NCBI GenBank assembly: GCA_964501715.1
Contig: CAZCTR010000009.1
Location: forward strand, 1-53,244
DNA from: M55B118 sp964501715
GTDB lineage: Bacteria > Bacillota_I > Bacilli_A > Izemoplasmatales > Izemoplasmataceae
Direction: 5' to 3'
Length of the DNA: 53,244 nt
The stretch's first letter is position 1; every line of letters starts with the position of its first letter. The translations under genes and the position numbers were made by a program. The notes below the pieces were generated by a model. That model was not told where the DNA came from. It did no database searches and saw only the letters and a list, made by a program, of their open reading frames with translations. This document shows positions 24,485-32,280 of the stretch, one piece after another.

Positions 24485-24730
24485 ATGGAAGTAGTATTCA
24501 ATGAAAGTTTTGTAACCGCACTCTCGCTCTTGGGAGCCGGGATTGCGATGGTCGCGGGAATCGGTCCCGGGATTGGACAAGGATTCGCGGCCGGGAAAGC
24601 CGTCGAAGCTGTCGGGCGTCAGCCTGAAGCCATCGGTAAGATCACCACAACCATGCTTGTCGGTCAGGCTATGGCCGAGACCACAGGACTCTACGCTCTG
24701 ATCATCGCATTCGTACTGATCGGACAGTAA
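24485..24730 (+). CDS. atpE: ATP synthase subunit c with Na+-binding signature
   Basis: The 81-residue hairpin protein forms the rotating ring. Helix 1 contains GIGPGIGQG with Gln32, helix 2 GQAMAETTGLY with Glu65, Thr66 and Tyr70; the polar loop is GRQPEA. In the Na+-driven ring of Ilyobacter tartaricus the ion is held by Gln32, the Val63 backbone, Glu65 and Ser66, with Tyr70 locking the carboxylate. Here every side chain is kept or conservatively replaced (Ser66 to Thr), with identical numbering, so a Na+-translocating enzyme is predicted. H+-only rings normally lack the Gln and Ser/Thr. Confidence 0.96.
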   Translation: MEVVFNESFVTALSLLGAGIAMVAGIGPGIGQGFAAGKAVEAVGRQPEAIGKITTTMLVGQAMAETTGLYALIIAFVLIGQ

Positions 24731-24755
24731 CCACGCATAATAGAATGGAGGCAGC

Positions 24756-25286
24756 ATGATGGAAGCTGTTGCACAAGCGATCCAAAAGCTCGTCGATATC
24801 GCTCTTGGCGTGGAACCGGTCGAGATGGTGATTCAAGTTGCTGCGACTCTCGTGCTCATCGTCGTGGTCAAGAAATTCTTTTGGGACAAGGTCACAGCCT
24901 TTCTTGATGAGAGGCGTGAACACATAAACCACGAACTAGAAGAAGCCGCCGCGAAGAGTGAAGAGGCAGAGACCCTCAAGAACGATGCGGAAGAATCTTT
25001 GAACGAAGCCCGGGAAGAAGCAAAAAGCATCATCGAAAACGCCAAGACCCAGGCCGAGGACAAAAAGCGCACCATCGTTTCCGAGGCTAAAAAAGAGGCT
25101 GAGCAGGTCAAGAAGAACGCCCGCAAGGATCTCGAACAGGAAGTCGAAGTCGCCCGCAATGAATTGCGCGGTGAGATTGTCCAGATTGCGAGCAAGCTCA
25201 GTGAAAAGGCGATCAAAAAGCAAATCAGCAAGAAAGTGTATGAACGGTTGCTTGATGAAGCGATCGATGAGGTGCACAAACAATGA
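24756..25286 (+). CDS. atpF: ATP synthase subunit b
   Basis: Peripheral stalk subunit. The 176-residue protein has one membrane helix (about 22-42) and then an almost purely helical, Glu/Lys/Ala-rich coiled coil to the end, where IVQIASKLSEKAIKKQIS contacts delta. It starts with two consecutive ATG codons (24756, 24759) after GGAGGCAGC. Four-base overlap with atpH. Confidence 0.95.
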   Translation: MMEAVAQAIQKLVDIALGVEPVEMVIQVAATLVLIVVVKKFFWDKVTAFLDERREHINHELEEAAAKSEEAETLKNDAEESLNEAREEAKSIIENAKTQAEDKKRTIVSEAKKEAEQVKKNARKDLEQEVEVARNELRGEIVQIASKLSEKAIKKQISKKVYERLLDEAIDEVHKQ

Positions 25287-25798
25287 GCGCGCTTAGCGAA
25301 CAATACGCCGTCGCGCTTTTTGAGCTTGCCCAGAACGAAAACATGGCTCATGAGATCGAGGATGCCCTTGATGTTTTCATGGAAAGCCTCGATAAGGAGA
25401 GCTATGCGTTCTTTGGCCATCCGGGCATCAAAACGGACAAGAAGAAATCAGTTGTTGAGACACTTGAGATTCCCGGACTTCTTCGGGATTTCCTGTTTTT
25501 GATCTTGGACAAGAACCGTTTTGATGAGCTTGCGAACATCCTTGATAGCTACAAAACCATCCGCTCAAATGCGGACAAGGAGATGCGAGTGGTCGCCTAC
25601 AGCAAAACGCCTCTGAGCCAGAAGCGCATCGAACAGCTCAAGGAAGCTTATGAGAAGAAGTATGACCGCACCGTCATTTTAGAAAACCGCACCGATGAGA
25701 ATATTGTGGGGGGACTTCGTTTCGAATTTGATGGCAAAGTCATTGATGACACCATCAACAATACCCTCAAACAGTTCAAAAGTCGATTGACAAGATAA
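25283..25798 (+). CDS. atpH: ATP synthase subunit delta
   Basis: Connects F1 to the peripheral stalk. The 171-residue protein has the N-terminal helical domain (SEQYAVALFELAQ) and the C-terminal segment with YDRTVILENRTDENIVGGLRFEFDGKVIDDTINNTL, the family signature. It starts inside the atpF stop (ATGA overlap) and is followed by atpA. Confidence 0.96.
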   Translation: MSALSEQYAVALFELAQNENMAHEIEDALDVFMESLDKESYAFFGHPGIKTDKKKSVVETLEIPGLLRDFLFLILDKNRFDELANILDSYKTIRSNADKEMRVVAYSKTPLSQKRIEQLKEAYEKKYDRTVILENRTDENIVGGLRFEFDGKVIDDTINNTLKQFKSRLTR

Positions 25799-25810
25799 GC
25801 AGGTGAAAAT

Positions 25811-27319
25811 ATGAGCAAAATAAACGCCAACGAGATCAGCGCCCTCATCAAGGAGCAGATCTCCAAATACAGCAAGGAAATCAAAACCGAAAACGTCGGG
25901 ACCGTCATCAGTGTCGGTGATGGCATCGCTCTCGTGCATGGTCTCGATGAGGCGATGAGCGGAGAACTTGTCGAATTCGAGAATGGTGTCTTTGGTATGG
26001 CGCAGAACCTGGAACAGGACCAGGTAGGCGTCATCATTCTTGATGAATCCACAGAAATCAAGGAAGGCGATTCGGCAAAGACCACCGGACGCATTCTTGA
26101 AGTGCCTGTCGGAGACGAGATGATCGGCCGGGTCGTCAACCCTCTGGGTTTCCCGATCGACGGCCTTGGAGACATCAATTCAGACGAATACAGACCGCTT
26201 GAAGTCAAAGCGCAGGGTGTCATGGCCCGCAAGTCTGTCGAGCAGCCTTTGCAGACAGGCATCAAGGTCCTCGACGCCCTCGTGCCTATCGGACGTGGTC
26301 AGCGCGAACTCATCATCGGTGACCGTCAGACCGGTAAGACAGCGATCGCCCTAGATACGATCATCAATCAGAAAGATGAAGATGTCCTGTGCATCTATGT
26401 CGCGATCGGTCAGAAGGAATCCACGGTCGCCCAAGTCCAGGAAACCTTGAAGGCTCACGGCGCTATGGAGTACACAACGATTGTCAGCGCCTCTGCGAGC
26501 GAGCCCGCCCCATTGCTTTATCTCGCGCCATATGCAGGCGTTTCAATCGGTGAGAAGTTCATGTTCGAAGGGAAGAGTGTGCTCGTGGTCTATGATGATC
26601 TTTCGAAACATGCCAACGCTTACCGCGAACTGAGTCTGCTCTTGCGCCGCCCACCAGGACGTGAAGCTTTTCCCGGTGATGTGTTCTACCTTCATTCAAG
26701 GCTTCTTGAGCGTGCCGCGAAACTCAACGACGAACTCGGTGGCGGATCGATCACCGCCCTGCCGATCGTCGAGACCAAGGCCGGCGACATCAGTGCCTAT
26801 ATTCCGACCAATGTCATCAGCATCACCGACGGTCAGATTTTCCTTCAAAGCGACCTCTTCTACAAAGGGGTCCGTCCGGCGATCAATGCCGGGCTGAGTG
26901 TCTCACGTGTAGGAGGCAGTGCCCAGATCAAAGCCATCAAGAAAGTTTCTGGAACACTGCGCCTCGACCTCGCGTCATTCCGCGAACTTGAAAGCTTCAC
27001 CCAGTTCGGCAGCGACCTTGATGAAGCCACACGCAAGAAGCTTGACCGTGGTGAGCGCACAGTGGAAATCCTTAAGCAAGGGCTTCACGATGTCATGCCT
27101 GTGGAAAAACAGGTCATCAGCATCTATGCCTTGACAAAAGGATACCTCGACGATATCAAGACCGACGATATCAGCCGCTTTGAACAAGGGATGCATGACA
27201 GCTTCGAAAGTGACGAGACCGGTGCCAAATGCTTGAAACAGATCAAGGAAAAAGGCACGCTTCCTTCCGAGGAAGACATGAACAAGACCATTGAGAATTA
27301 CAAGAAGAGCTTTTCCTGA
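25811..27319 (+). CDS. atpA: ATP synthase subunit alpha
   Basis: Regulatory nucleotide-binding subunit of F1. The 502-residue protein is full length with P-loop GDRQTGKTAIA near residue 170, the arginine-finger region VSRVGGSAQIKAIKKVSGTLRLDLA and the QREL block. No insertions or losses are visible. In operon between atpH and atpG. Confidence 0.98.
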   Translation: MSKINANEISALIKEQISKYSKEIKTENVGTVISVGDGIALVHGLDEAMSGELVEFENGVFGMAQNLEQDQVGVIILDESTEIKEGDSAKTTGRILEVPVGDEMIGRVVNPLGFPIDGLGDINSDEYRPLEVKAQGVMARKSVEQPLQTGIKVLDALVPIGRGQRELIIGDRQTGKTAIALDTIINQKDEDVLCIYVAIGQKESTVAQVQETLKAHGAMEYTTIVSASASEPAPLLYLAPYAGVSIGEKFMFEGKSVLVVYDDLSKHANAYRELSLLLRRPPGREAFPGDVFYLHSRLLERAAKLNDELGGGSITALPIVETKAGDISAYIPTNVISITDGQIFLQSDLFYKGVRPAINAGLSVSRVGGSAQIKAIKKVSGTLRLDLASFRELESFTQFGSDLDEATRKKLDRGERTVEILKQGLHDVMPVEKQVISIYALTKGYLDDIKTDDISRFEQGMHDSFESDETGAKCLKQIKEKGTLPSEEDMNKTIENYKKSFS

Positions 27320-27334
27320 TAAGGAGGTGGGACC

Positions 27335-28219
27335 ATGGCGTCCATGCGTGATATAAAACACAGGATCAACGCGACCCAGAAGACTTCACAGATCACCAAA
27401 GCGATGCACATGGTCAGTGCATCGAAGCTTCGAAAGGCGGAGCGCAGCATCTATGCGTTCAGACCGCTCGCCAAAAAGCTATCCGGTGTGCTTTCCAATG
27501 TTCTTTCGACCGATAAGGACCTGTCCCACCCCATGCTTGAGGGGCGTCCGGTTGAGAAGACTGCGTACATCATCGTTTCATCCGACCGGGGGCTAGCAGG
27601 TCCTTATAACAACCGGGTTTTCAAAGCGTTCCAGGCACACATCAAAAAAACCCATGAAACGAGCGATGAATTCCTTGTGATCGCGCTCGGCTTCAAGGCC
27701 TATCATTTTGCCAAGCGCAATGGGTATCAGCTTTTGAACGAAGAGGTCATCCAAGTGAGGGATGATGTTCAATTTGTCGATTTCCAGCCCATAAGCGACC
27801 AGTTTATCAAGGCCTATCTCTCCGGAGAGGTGGATAAGATTGTGGTCTTTTATAATCAGTACATCAATACCCTCAATCAGAACGTTGAAAAACAAACACT
27901 CGTTCCGTTGGAGTACAATCCGTTCGTGAAGACCGACCCTTCCAAAGAGGAAGGCCTCAAAACCATGTATGTCTACGAACCCTCCCCGTCCGGTGTTCTA
28001 TATCAACTGCTTCCGATGTATGTCGTCAATACCCTTTACGGCATGATCCTTGAATCGAAAGCGAGCGAACACGCTTCCCGTATGACGGCGATGCAGAGTG
28101 CGACCGACAATGCGAATGAGCTCATAGACACATTGCAACTTCAATACAACCGCGCGAGACAAGAAGCAATCACTACTGAACTCACCGATATCATCGGCGG
28201 TTCTGAAGCGGTGAACTAG
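27335..28219 (+). CDS. atpG: ATP synthase subunit gamma
   Basis: Central rotor shaft. The 294-residue protein starts ASMRDIKHRINATQKTSQITKAMHMVSASKLRKAE and ends with the helix ASRMTAMQSATDNANELIDTLQLQYNRARQEAITTEL, the two helices of the coiled coil; both are highly conserved. ATG 27335 follows AAGGAGGTGGG, one of the best ribosome-binding sites in the operon. Confidence 0.97.
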   Translation: MASMRDIKHRINATQKTSQITKAMHMVSASKLRKAERSIYAFRPLAKKLSGVLSNVLSTDKDLSHPMLEGRPVEKTAYIIVSSDRGLAGPYNNRVFKAFQAHIKKTHETSDEFLVIALGFKAYHFAKRNGYQLLNEEVIQVRDDVQFVDFQPISDQFIKAYLSGEVDKIVVFYNQYINTLNQNVEKQTLVPLEYNPFVKTDPSKEEGLKTMYVYEPSPSGVLYQLLPMYVVNTLYGMILESKASEHASRMTAMQSATDNANELIDTLQLQYNRARQEAITTELTDIIGGSEAVN

Positions 28220-28231
28220 AGGAGGAACAGT

Positions 28232-29641
28232 ATGAACAAAGGACAAATCGTACAAGTGATGGGGCCGGTCGTCGATGTTAGATTCGACCAGTTCCTTCCC
28301 GAAATACACCACGCCCTACGCATCGACAGGGGTGAGAGCGTCCAGCAAGGCATGCCAAGGACCTTGACGCTGGAGGTATCCTTGCACCTCGGAGACAACG
28401 TTGTGCGGACCATCGCCATGGATTCCACCGACGGACTCATACGAGGACAGGAAGTTCTTGATACTGGAGCGCCCATATCGGTGCCTGTGGGTGATGTCAC
28501 CCTCGGGAGGATCTTCAACATTCTCGGTGAGGAGATCGACGACAAAGAGCCGATCTCGGACGATGTGGAGAGGGATCCGATCCACCGCATCGCCCCTAAA
28601 CTCGATGAAATCAGCAGTGAGACCGAAATTCTCGAGACCGGCATCAAGGTCGTGGACCTTTTGGCTCCGTATGTCAAGGGCGGTAAAATCGGCCTCTTTG
28701 GAGGGGCCGGCGTTGGAAAGACCGTCCTGATACAGGAACTCATCCATAATGTCGCAGAGGAACACGGTGGCATCAGTGTATTTAGCGGAGTCGGCGAAAG
28801 GACCCGCGAAGGCAATGATTTGTATCATGAGATGACCGAGTCGGGTGTCATCAACAAGACCGCCATGGTCTTCGGACAAATGAACGAACCACCGGGAGCA
28901 CGCATGCGAGTAGGGCTCACAGGCCTTACCATGGCGGAGCACTTCCGGGACAAGAAGAAACAGGATGTTCTGTTATTCATCGACAACATCTACCGTTTCA
29001 CCCAGGCGGGACAGGAAGTCTCCGCGCTGCTTGGACGTATGCCTTCGGCTGTAGGGTATCAGCCGACCCTCGCGACCGAGATGGGCCAGCTCCAGGAACG
29101 GATCACTTCGACCAAGGAAGGGTCCATCACGTCGATTCAGGCCGTTTATGTTCCTGCGGACGATTACACGGACCCTGCTCCCGCGACAACGTTCGCGCAT
29201 CTTGATGCGACCACCAACCTTAGCAGAAAAATCAGTGAGGAAGGGATCTATCCTGCGGTCGACCCGCTAGCATCCACCTCACGCGCACTCGAACCCGCAG
29301 TGGTAGGTGAGGAGCATTACAATGTCGCCCGCGAAGTCCAGCGGACCATCCAACGGTACAACGACCTTCTGGACATCATCGCGATTCTCGGAATGGACGA
29401 ACTTTCAGAAGAGGACAAACTCGTCGTTCACAGGGCCCGCAGGCTCAGGCTTTTCCTTTCGCAGAATTTCCATGTGGCCGAGCAGTTCACTGGCCAAAAG
29501 GGTTCCTATGTCCCTGTAGAGGAGACCATCCGAGGATTCAAAGGCATTCTGGACGGCAAATACGATGATCTTCCCGAAGATGCTTTCCGCCTAGTCGGAA
29601 GCATCGACGATGTGGTTGAAAAAGCCGAGAAACTCAAGTAG
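28232..29641 (+). CDS. atpD: ATP synthase subunit beta
   Basis: Catalytic F1 subunit of 469 residues. P-loop GGAGVGKTVLIQEL is near residue 152; GERTREGNDLYHEM and LLGRMPSAVGYQPTLATEMG are intact. One small departure: the usual NIFRFTQAGSEVS reads NIYRFTQAGQEVS, with Tyr and Gln substitutions in a highly conserved helix. The GAGGAGG site precedes the ATG at 28232. Confidence 0.98.
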   Translation: MNKGQIVQVMGPVVDVRFDQFLPEIHHALRIDRGESVQQGMPRTLTLEVSLHLGDNVVRTIAMDSTDGLIRGQEVLDTGAPISVPVGDVTLGRIFNILGEEIDDKEPISDDVERDPIHRIAPKLDEISSETEILETGIKVVDLLAPYVKGGKIGLFGGAGVGKTVLIQELIHNVAEEHGGISVFSGVGERTREGNDLYHEMTESGVINKTAMVFGQMNEPPGARMRVGLTGLTMAEHFRDKKKQDVLLFIDNIYRFTQAGQEVSALLGRMPSAVGYQPTLATEMGQLQERITSTKEGSITSIQAVYVPADDYTDPAPATTFAHLDATTNLSRKISEEGIYPAVDPLASTSRALEPAVVGEEHYNVAREVQRTIQRYNDLLDIIAILGMDELSEEDKLVVHRARRLRLFLSQNFHVAEQFTGQKGSYVPVEETIRGFKGILDGKYDDLPEDAFRLVGSIDDVVEKAEKLK

Positions 29642-29649
29642 GTGATGAT

Positions 29650-30042
29650 ATGAAACTCGTCGTTTTCACCCCTGAGGGGGAACTTTATAATGAGACGCTC
29701 GATTATATTGTCGTCAGTTCCAAGAACAATGGTGAATTCGCAATTCTTGACAATCACGCTCCCTTGATATCGTCTATCGATGTGGGGTATGTCAAGATGG
29801 TCAAGGGTCATGACCATGTTTACAGCGTCATCATTAACGGCGCTTTGGAAAACAGGGACAGCACAGTCAATATCATCGCCCAGGAAGCGCATATCGGACT
29901 CAATAAGGACAGTGCGCTCGAACATCTGAACACGGTACGTAAAGAACGCCTTGAAGAAAACCGAAAACGGACACAGGATTTCCTGAGGGCCGAACGTGAA
30001 CTCAAGAAGAACATCAGGGAAGCCAAGGCCTCGAAAGATTAG
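29650..30042 (+). CDS. atpC: ATP synthase subunit epsilon
   Basis: Rotor subunit of 130 residues with an N-terminal beta sandwich (VFTPEGELYNETLDYIVVSSKNNGEFAILDNHAPLI split across the domain) and a C-terminal helical pair (about 88-130) that can inhibit ATP hydrolysis. Last gene of the ATP synthase operon; I see no strong terminator in the 80 bp before dps. Confidence 0.95.
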   Translation: MKLVVFTPEGELYNETLDYIVVSSKNNGEFAILDNHAPLISSIDVGYVKMVKGHDHVYSVIINGALENRDSTVNIIAQEAHIGLNKDSALEHLNTVRKERLEENRKRTQDFLRAERELKKNIREAKASKD

Positions 30043-30083
30043 TTTGGCATAGTGATTCTGTGGACTTAGTATTTAAAATCGTA

Positions 30084-30089
30084 TATAAT
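30084..30089 (+). promoter_or_regulatory. -10 element of dps
   Basis: TATAAT at 30084-30089 in an AT-rich region. The -35 region is weak (TGGACT at 30061-30066, 17-bp spacer), as expected for a regulated stress gene. I found no clear PerR box. Confidence 0.5.
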
Positions 30090-30123
30090 TAAGATGCAAG
30101 ATAATTTAATAGGAGGCTAATCA

Positions 30124-30561
30124 ATGTCAGAACAAACAAAACTCATGAACCAATACGTCGCGGATTTGGGCGTACTCAATGTGAAGTTTCACAATCTTCA
30201 TTGGAATGTGGTCGGAGAGCGCTTCAAACCTGTCCACGAGTATGTCGAAACCCTTTATGACATGCTTTTTGAGAATTATGACGAAGTGGCTGAGCGGATG
30301 AAGATGCTCGGAGAATATCCATACGCTTCCCTCAAGCGTTATCTGGAAGTCACGAACATCAAGGAATTGGATGAGAGGGATTATCAGATTCCGGAAGTCT
30401 ACAAGATCCTCAAAGAAGACATTGAATCCTTGAAATCGCTCGCGACAGAGATTCGCAAAATCGCAGACGAAGCTGGAGATTTCGGTACTGTGGCACTTCT
30501 CGAAGATCAGGTTGCCGCGTACGACAAAGAACTCTGGTTCATGGCCCAAGCCCTCAAATAA
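30124..30561 (+). CDS. dps: Dps-family ferritin-like protein
   Basis: Twelve-subunit iron-storing, DNA-protecting protein. The 145-residue protein has the ferroxidase region KFHNLHWNVVGERFKPVHEYVETLYDMLFENYDEVAERM, which supplies the His, Asp and Glu ligands at the subunit interface. The C terminus ends shortly after the last helix, with no lysine-rich DNA-binding tail. Own promoter and terminator, so it appears monocistronic. AGGAGG precedes the start. Confidence 0.95.
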   Translation: MSEQTKLMNQYVADLGVLNVKFHNLHWNVVGERFKPVHEYVETLYDMLFENYDEVAERMKMLGEYPYASLKRYLEVTNIKELDERDYQIPEVYKILKEDIESLKSLATEIRKIADEAGDFGTVALLEDQVAAYDKELWFMAQALK

Positions 30562-30569
30562 TGAAGCCG

Positions 30570-30595
30570 GAGCGCCCTTTGGGGCGCTCTTTTTT
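30570..30595 (+). terminator. intrinsic terminator after dps
   Basis: GAGCGCCC (30570-30577) / GGGCGCTC (30582-30589), 4-nt loop, followed by six Ts. birA begins 17 bp after it, with little room for a promoter, so birA may depend on read-through. Confidence 0.9.
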
Positions 30596-30611
30596 CAAAA
30601 GGAGCCGGTGT

Positions 30612-31280
30612 ATGGAGACTTATGATGTTGTGTATTTCGAAACTCTGGATTCCACCAATGACTATATCAAAAATCACATTGACAGCATGCACGACCACAC
30701 ACTTGTGCTTGCGGGAAACCAGACACTAGGAAGAGGCAGAAGGGATAAATCATGGTCAAGCGCACCCGGAATGAATTTCCTCGGGTCGTTTTACAAGGTG
30801 AAAAAGCCTGTGGAACCTTACCAGGCCATGATCGAAGGTGTCTTGGCAGCCGTTCTGACCTTGGAGTGTTTTGGGGTGAAACCGTTTATAAAACCGCCTA
30901 ATGATGTGTATTTCAAAGACAGAAAAGTCGCTGGGATTCTCGCTGAAATCATCCACAGGAAGAAGTGTCATGTCATCGTCGGTATCGGCATAAACGTGAA
31001 TGAACACAAGGAGAGTCCAGCCATCGCACTATCTGATGTGACCCTCGCCTCACATGATCTGAGCCATGTCACGGAATGTGTAAAACGTAATATGGAAAAG
31101 GTCGAATCCATGAGCGCTTCATCGAAACTCGAACTATTCCGAGACAAAATACCATTTGGTCGTATTTATGCACGCAACAAAGAGGTTCATGGCCTATTGG
31201 AATCCATAGAGGATTCGTTCACCTGCAAGGTAGTCGGAATTAGGGTGCCCTGCGAATCGTTGACTTTCGAATACAGATGA
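30612..31280 (+). CDS. birA: biotin--[acetyl-CoA-carboxylase] ligase
   Basis: Attaches biotin to AccB. The 222-residue protein holds the catalytic domain: ETLDSTNDYIK, NQTLGRGRRDKSWSS (biotinyl-AMP binding loop), KPPNDVYFKDRKVAGILAE with the key lysine, and GIGINVN. There is no N-terminal winged helix, so it is a mono-functional ligase that cannot repress genes directly. Placed right before the fatty acid operon that encodes its substrate AccB. ATG 30612 follows AAAGGAGCCGG. Confidence 0.93.
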   Translation: METYDVVYFETLDSTNDYIKNHIDSMHDHTLVLAGNQTLGRGRRDKSWSSAPGMNFLGSFYKVKKPVEPYQAMIEGVLAAVLTLECFGVKPFIKPPNDVYFKDRKVAGILAEIIHRKKCHVIVGIGINVNEHKESPAIALSDVTLASHDLSHVTECVKRNMEKVESMSASSKLELFRDKIPFGRIYARNKEVHGLLESIEDSFTCKVVGIRVPCESLTFEYR

Positions 31281-31305
31281 AGATGCAAAGCGTTCGCAAG
31301 AAAAG

Positions 31306-31339
31306 GTTCGTATATAAACTGTAAAGTTAATACACGAAC
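31306..31339. promoter_or_regulatory. 34-bp imperfect inverted repeat (possible operator)
   Basis: GTTCGTATATAAAC (31306-31319) and GTTAATACACGAAC (31326-31339) are inverted repeats matching at 12 of 14 positions around a 6-bp AT-rich centre. No T-run follows, and the AT-rich arms look more like a protein site than an RNA hairpin. No regulator gene is nearby. Confidence 0.45.
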
Positions 31340-31362
31340 ATTAATCATTAAACACATGAATC

Positions 31363-31407
31363 AACGCACATATCTAAATGCCGGACGGCTTGATGGTGCG
31401 TTTTTTT
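31363..31407 (+). terminator. probable terminator upstream of the fatty acid operon
   Basis: AACGCAC (31363-31369) / GTGCGTT (31396-31402) closes a loop that itself contains GCCG-GA-CGGC, followed by a run of seven Ts. It would separate birA from the acpP promoter. Confidence 0.6.
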
Positions 31408-31432
31408 AATTTGAAAAAACTGATTGAATAAC

Positions 31433-31512
31433 TTTGAAATTCAAACATATAATTGTACACTCATATGTATATTGGTCTTTTAAGAATATTTAGGTAATTT
31501 TGAATATCAAAA
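31433..31512. promoter_or_regulatory. two FabT-like operator palindromes
   Basis: TTTGA-AAT-TCAAA at 31433-31445 and TTTTGA-ATA-TCAAAA at 31498-31512 share the arrangement TTTGA-N3-TCAAA. This matches the binding palindrome of FabT, the MarR-family repressor of fatty acid synthesis in streptococci and relatives, as I recall it. The centres are 66 bp apart and the second lies directly against the acpP -35 hexamer, a good place for repression. Confidence 0.75.
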
Positions 31513-31516
31513 CATA

Positions 31517-31545
31517 TTGACATGCCCATGATAGGCATTTATAAT
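31517..31545 (+). promoter_or_regulatory. consensus promoter of the fatty acid operon
   Basis: Perfect -35 TTGACA (31517-31522), 17-bp spacer, perfect -10 TATAAT (31540-31545). A short inverted repeat TGCC / GGCA lies in the spacer. Such a strong promoter next to operators implies control by repression. Confidence 0.92.
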
Positions 31546-31570
31546 TGTGTCACAAAAGGAGGTTTGTGAA

Positions 31571-31792
31571 ATGTTTGAAAAAGTTAAAGCGGTCATTGTA
31601 GAAGAATTGGGTGTAGAAGAGGAAAGTGTCACACCCGAAGCAAGCATCATCGACGATCTGGATGCGGATTCGCTCGATGTGGTCGAACTCGTCATGTCTT
31701 TGGAAGAAACCTTTGACATCAAAGTGGACGATGATAAAGTGCAATCTTTACGTACTGTACAAGACGTCGTCGATTATATCGACGCTCACTAA
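31571..31792 (+). CDS. acpP: acyl carrier protein
   Basis: Carries growing acyl chains on a phosphopantetheine arm. The 73-residue acidic protein has the attachment motif DADSLDVVELVM, with the modified serine near residue 35. AAAGGAGG precedes ATG 31571. First gene of the operon. Confidence 0.97.
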   Translation: MFEKVKAVIVEELGVEEESVTPEASIIDDLDADSLDVVELVMSLEETFDIKVDDDKVQSLRTVQDVVDYIDAH

Positions 31793-31833
31793 CGAATCAA
31801 TCTGCAGGAATATTAGATATAGAGGTGCGAACC

Positions 31834-32280
31834 ATGAATAATCGCGAACTCAAGACAATCATCAGATTATTTGAGAATTCAACGCTCGAAAGCATGAAAT
31901 TGGAACGCGAAGATGTCACCATCGAACTGAATAAACCGACACAGAAGTCGGTCTTCGAAAAGGCTGAAGCGTTTCAAACCGCACAGTCGAGCATGCCCGA
32001 AACCGAGCAGAAAACCGACAATCAAGAGTCCGTTTTGTCTTCTTCCCATGAACCCATCAAAGCGCCTTTGGTCGGCACATATTATGAGGCGGCAGGTCCT
32101 GACCAGCCGCCTTTTGTCCGAGAAAACCAGTTTGTAAAAAAAGGCGATACTGTTTGCATCATTGAAGCGATGAAAGTGATGAATGAGATCACGGCACACA
32201 AAGATGGCAAAATTGTGAAGATTCATACCAAGAACGGTGAGATGGTCATGGTGGACCAAATCATCATGGAGATCGAGTGA
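31834..32280 (+). CDS. accB: biotin carboxyl carrier protein of acetyl-CoA carboxylase
   Basis: The 148-residue protein has an N-terminal helical region, a flexible Gln/Ser/Glu-rich linker (about 35-75) and a C-terminal biotinyl domain with IEAMKVMNEI, whose lysine is biotinylated by BirA. APLVGTYYEAA opens the domain. Its TGA stop shares a base with the accC start (TGATG), which couples their translation. Confidence 0.96.
   Translation: MNNRELKTIIRLFENSTLESMKLEREDVTIELNKPTQKSVFEKAEAFQTAQSSMPETEQKTDNQESVLSSSHEPIKAPLVGTYYEAAGPDQPPFVRENQFVKKGDTVCIIEAMKVMNEITAHKDGKIVKIHTKNGEMVMVDQIIMEIE

Noticed and set aside
30043..30123. PerR or Fur box before dps.
   Set aside because: AT-rich sequence is present, but no convincing palindrome fitting either consensus.
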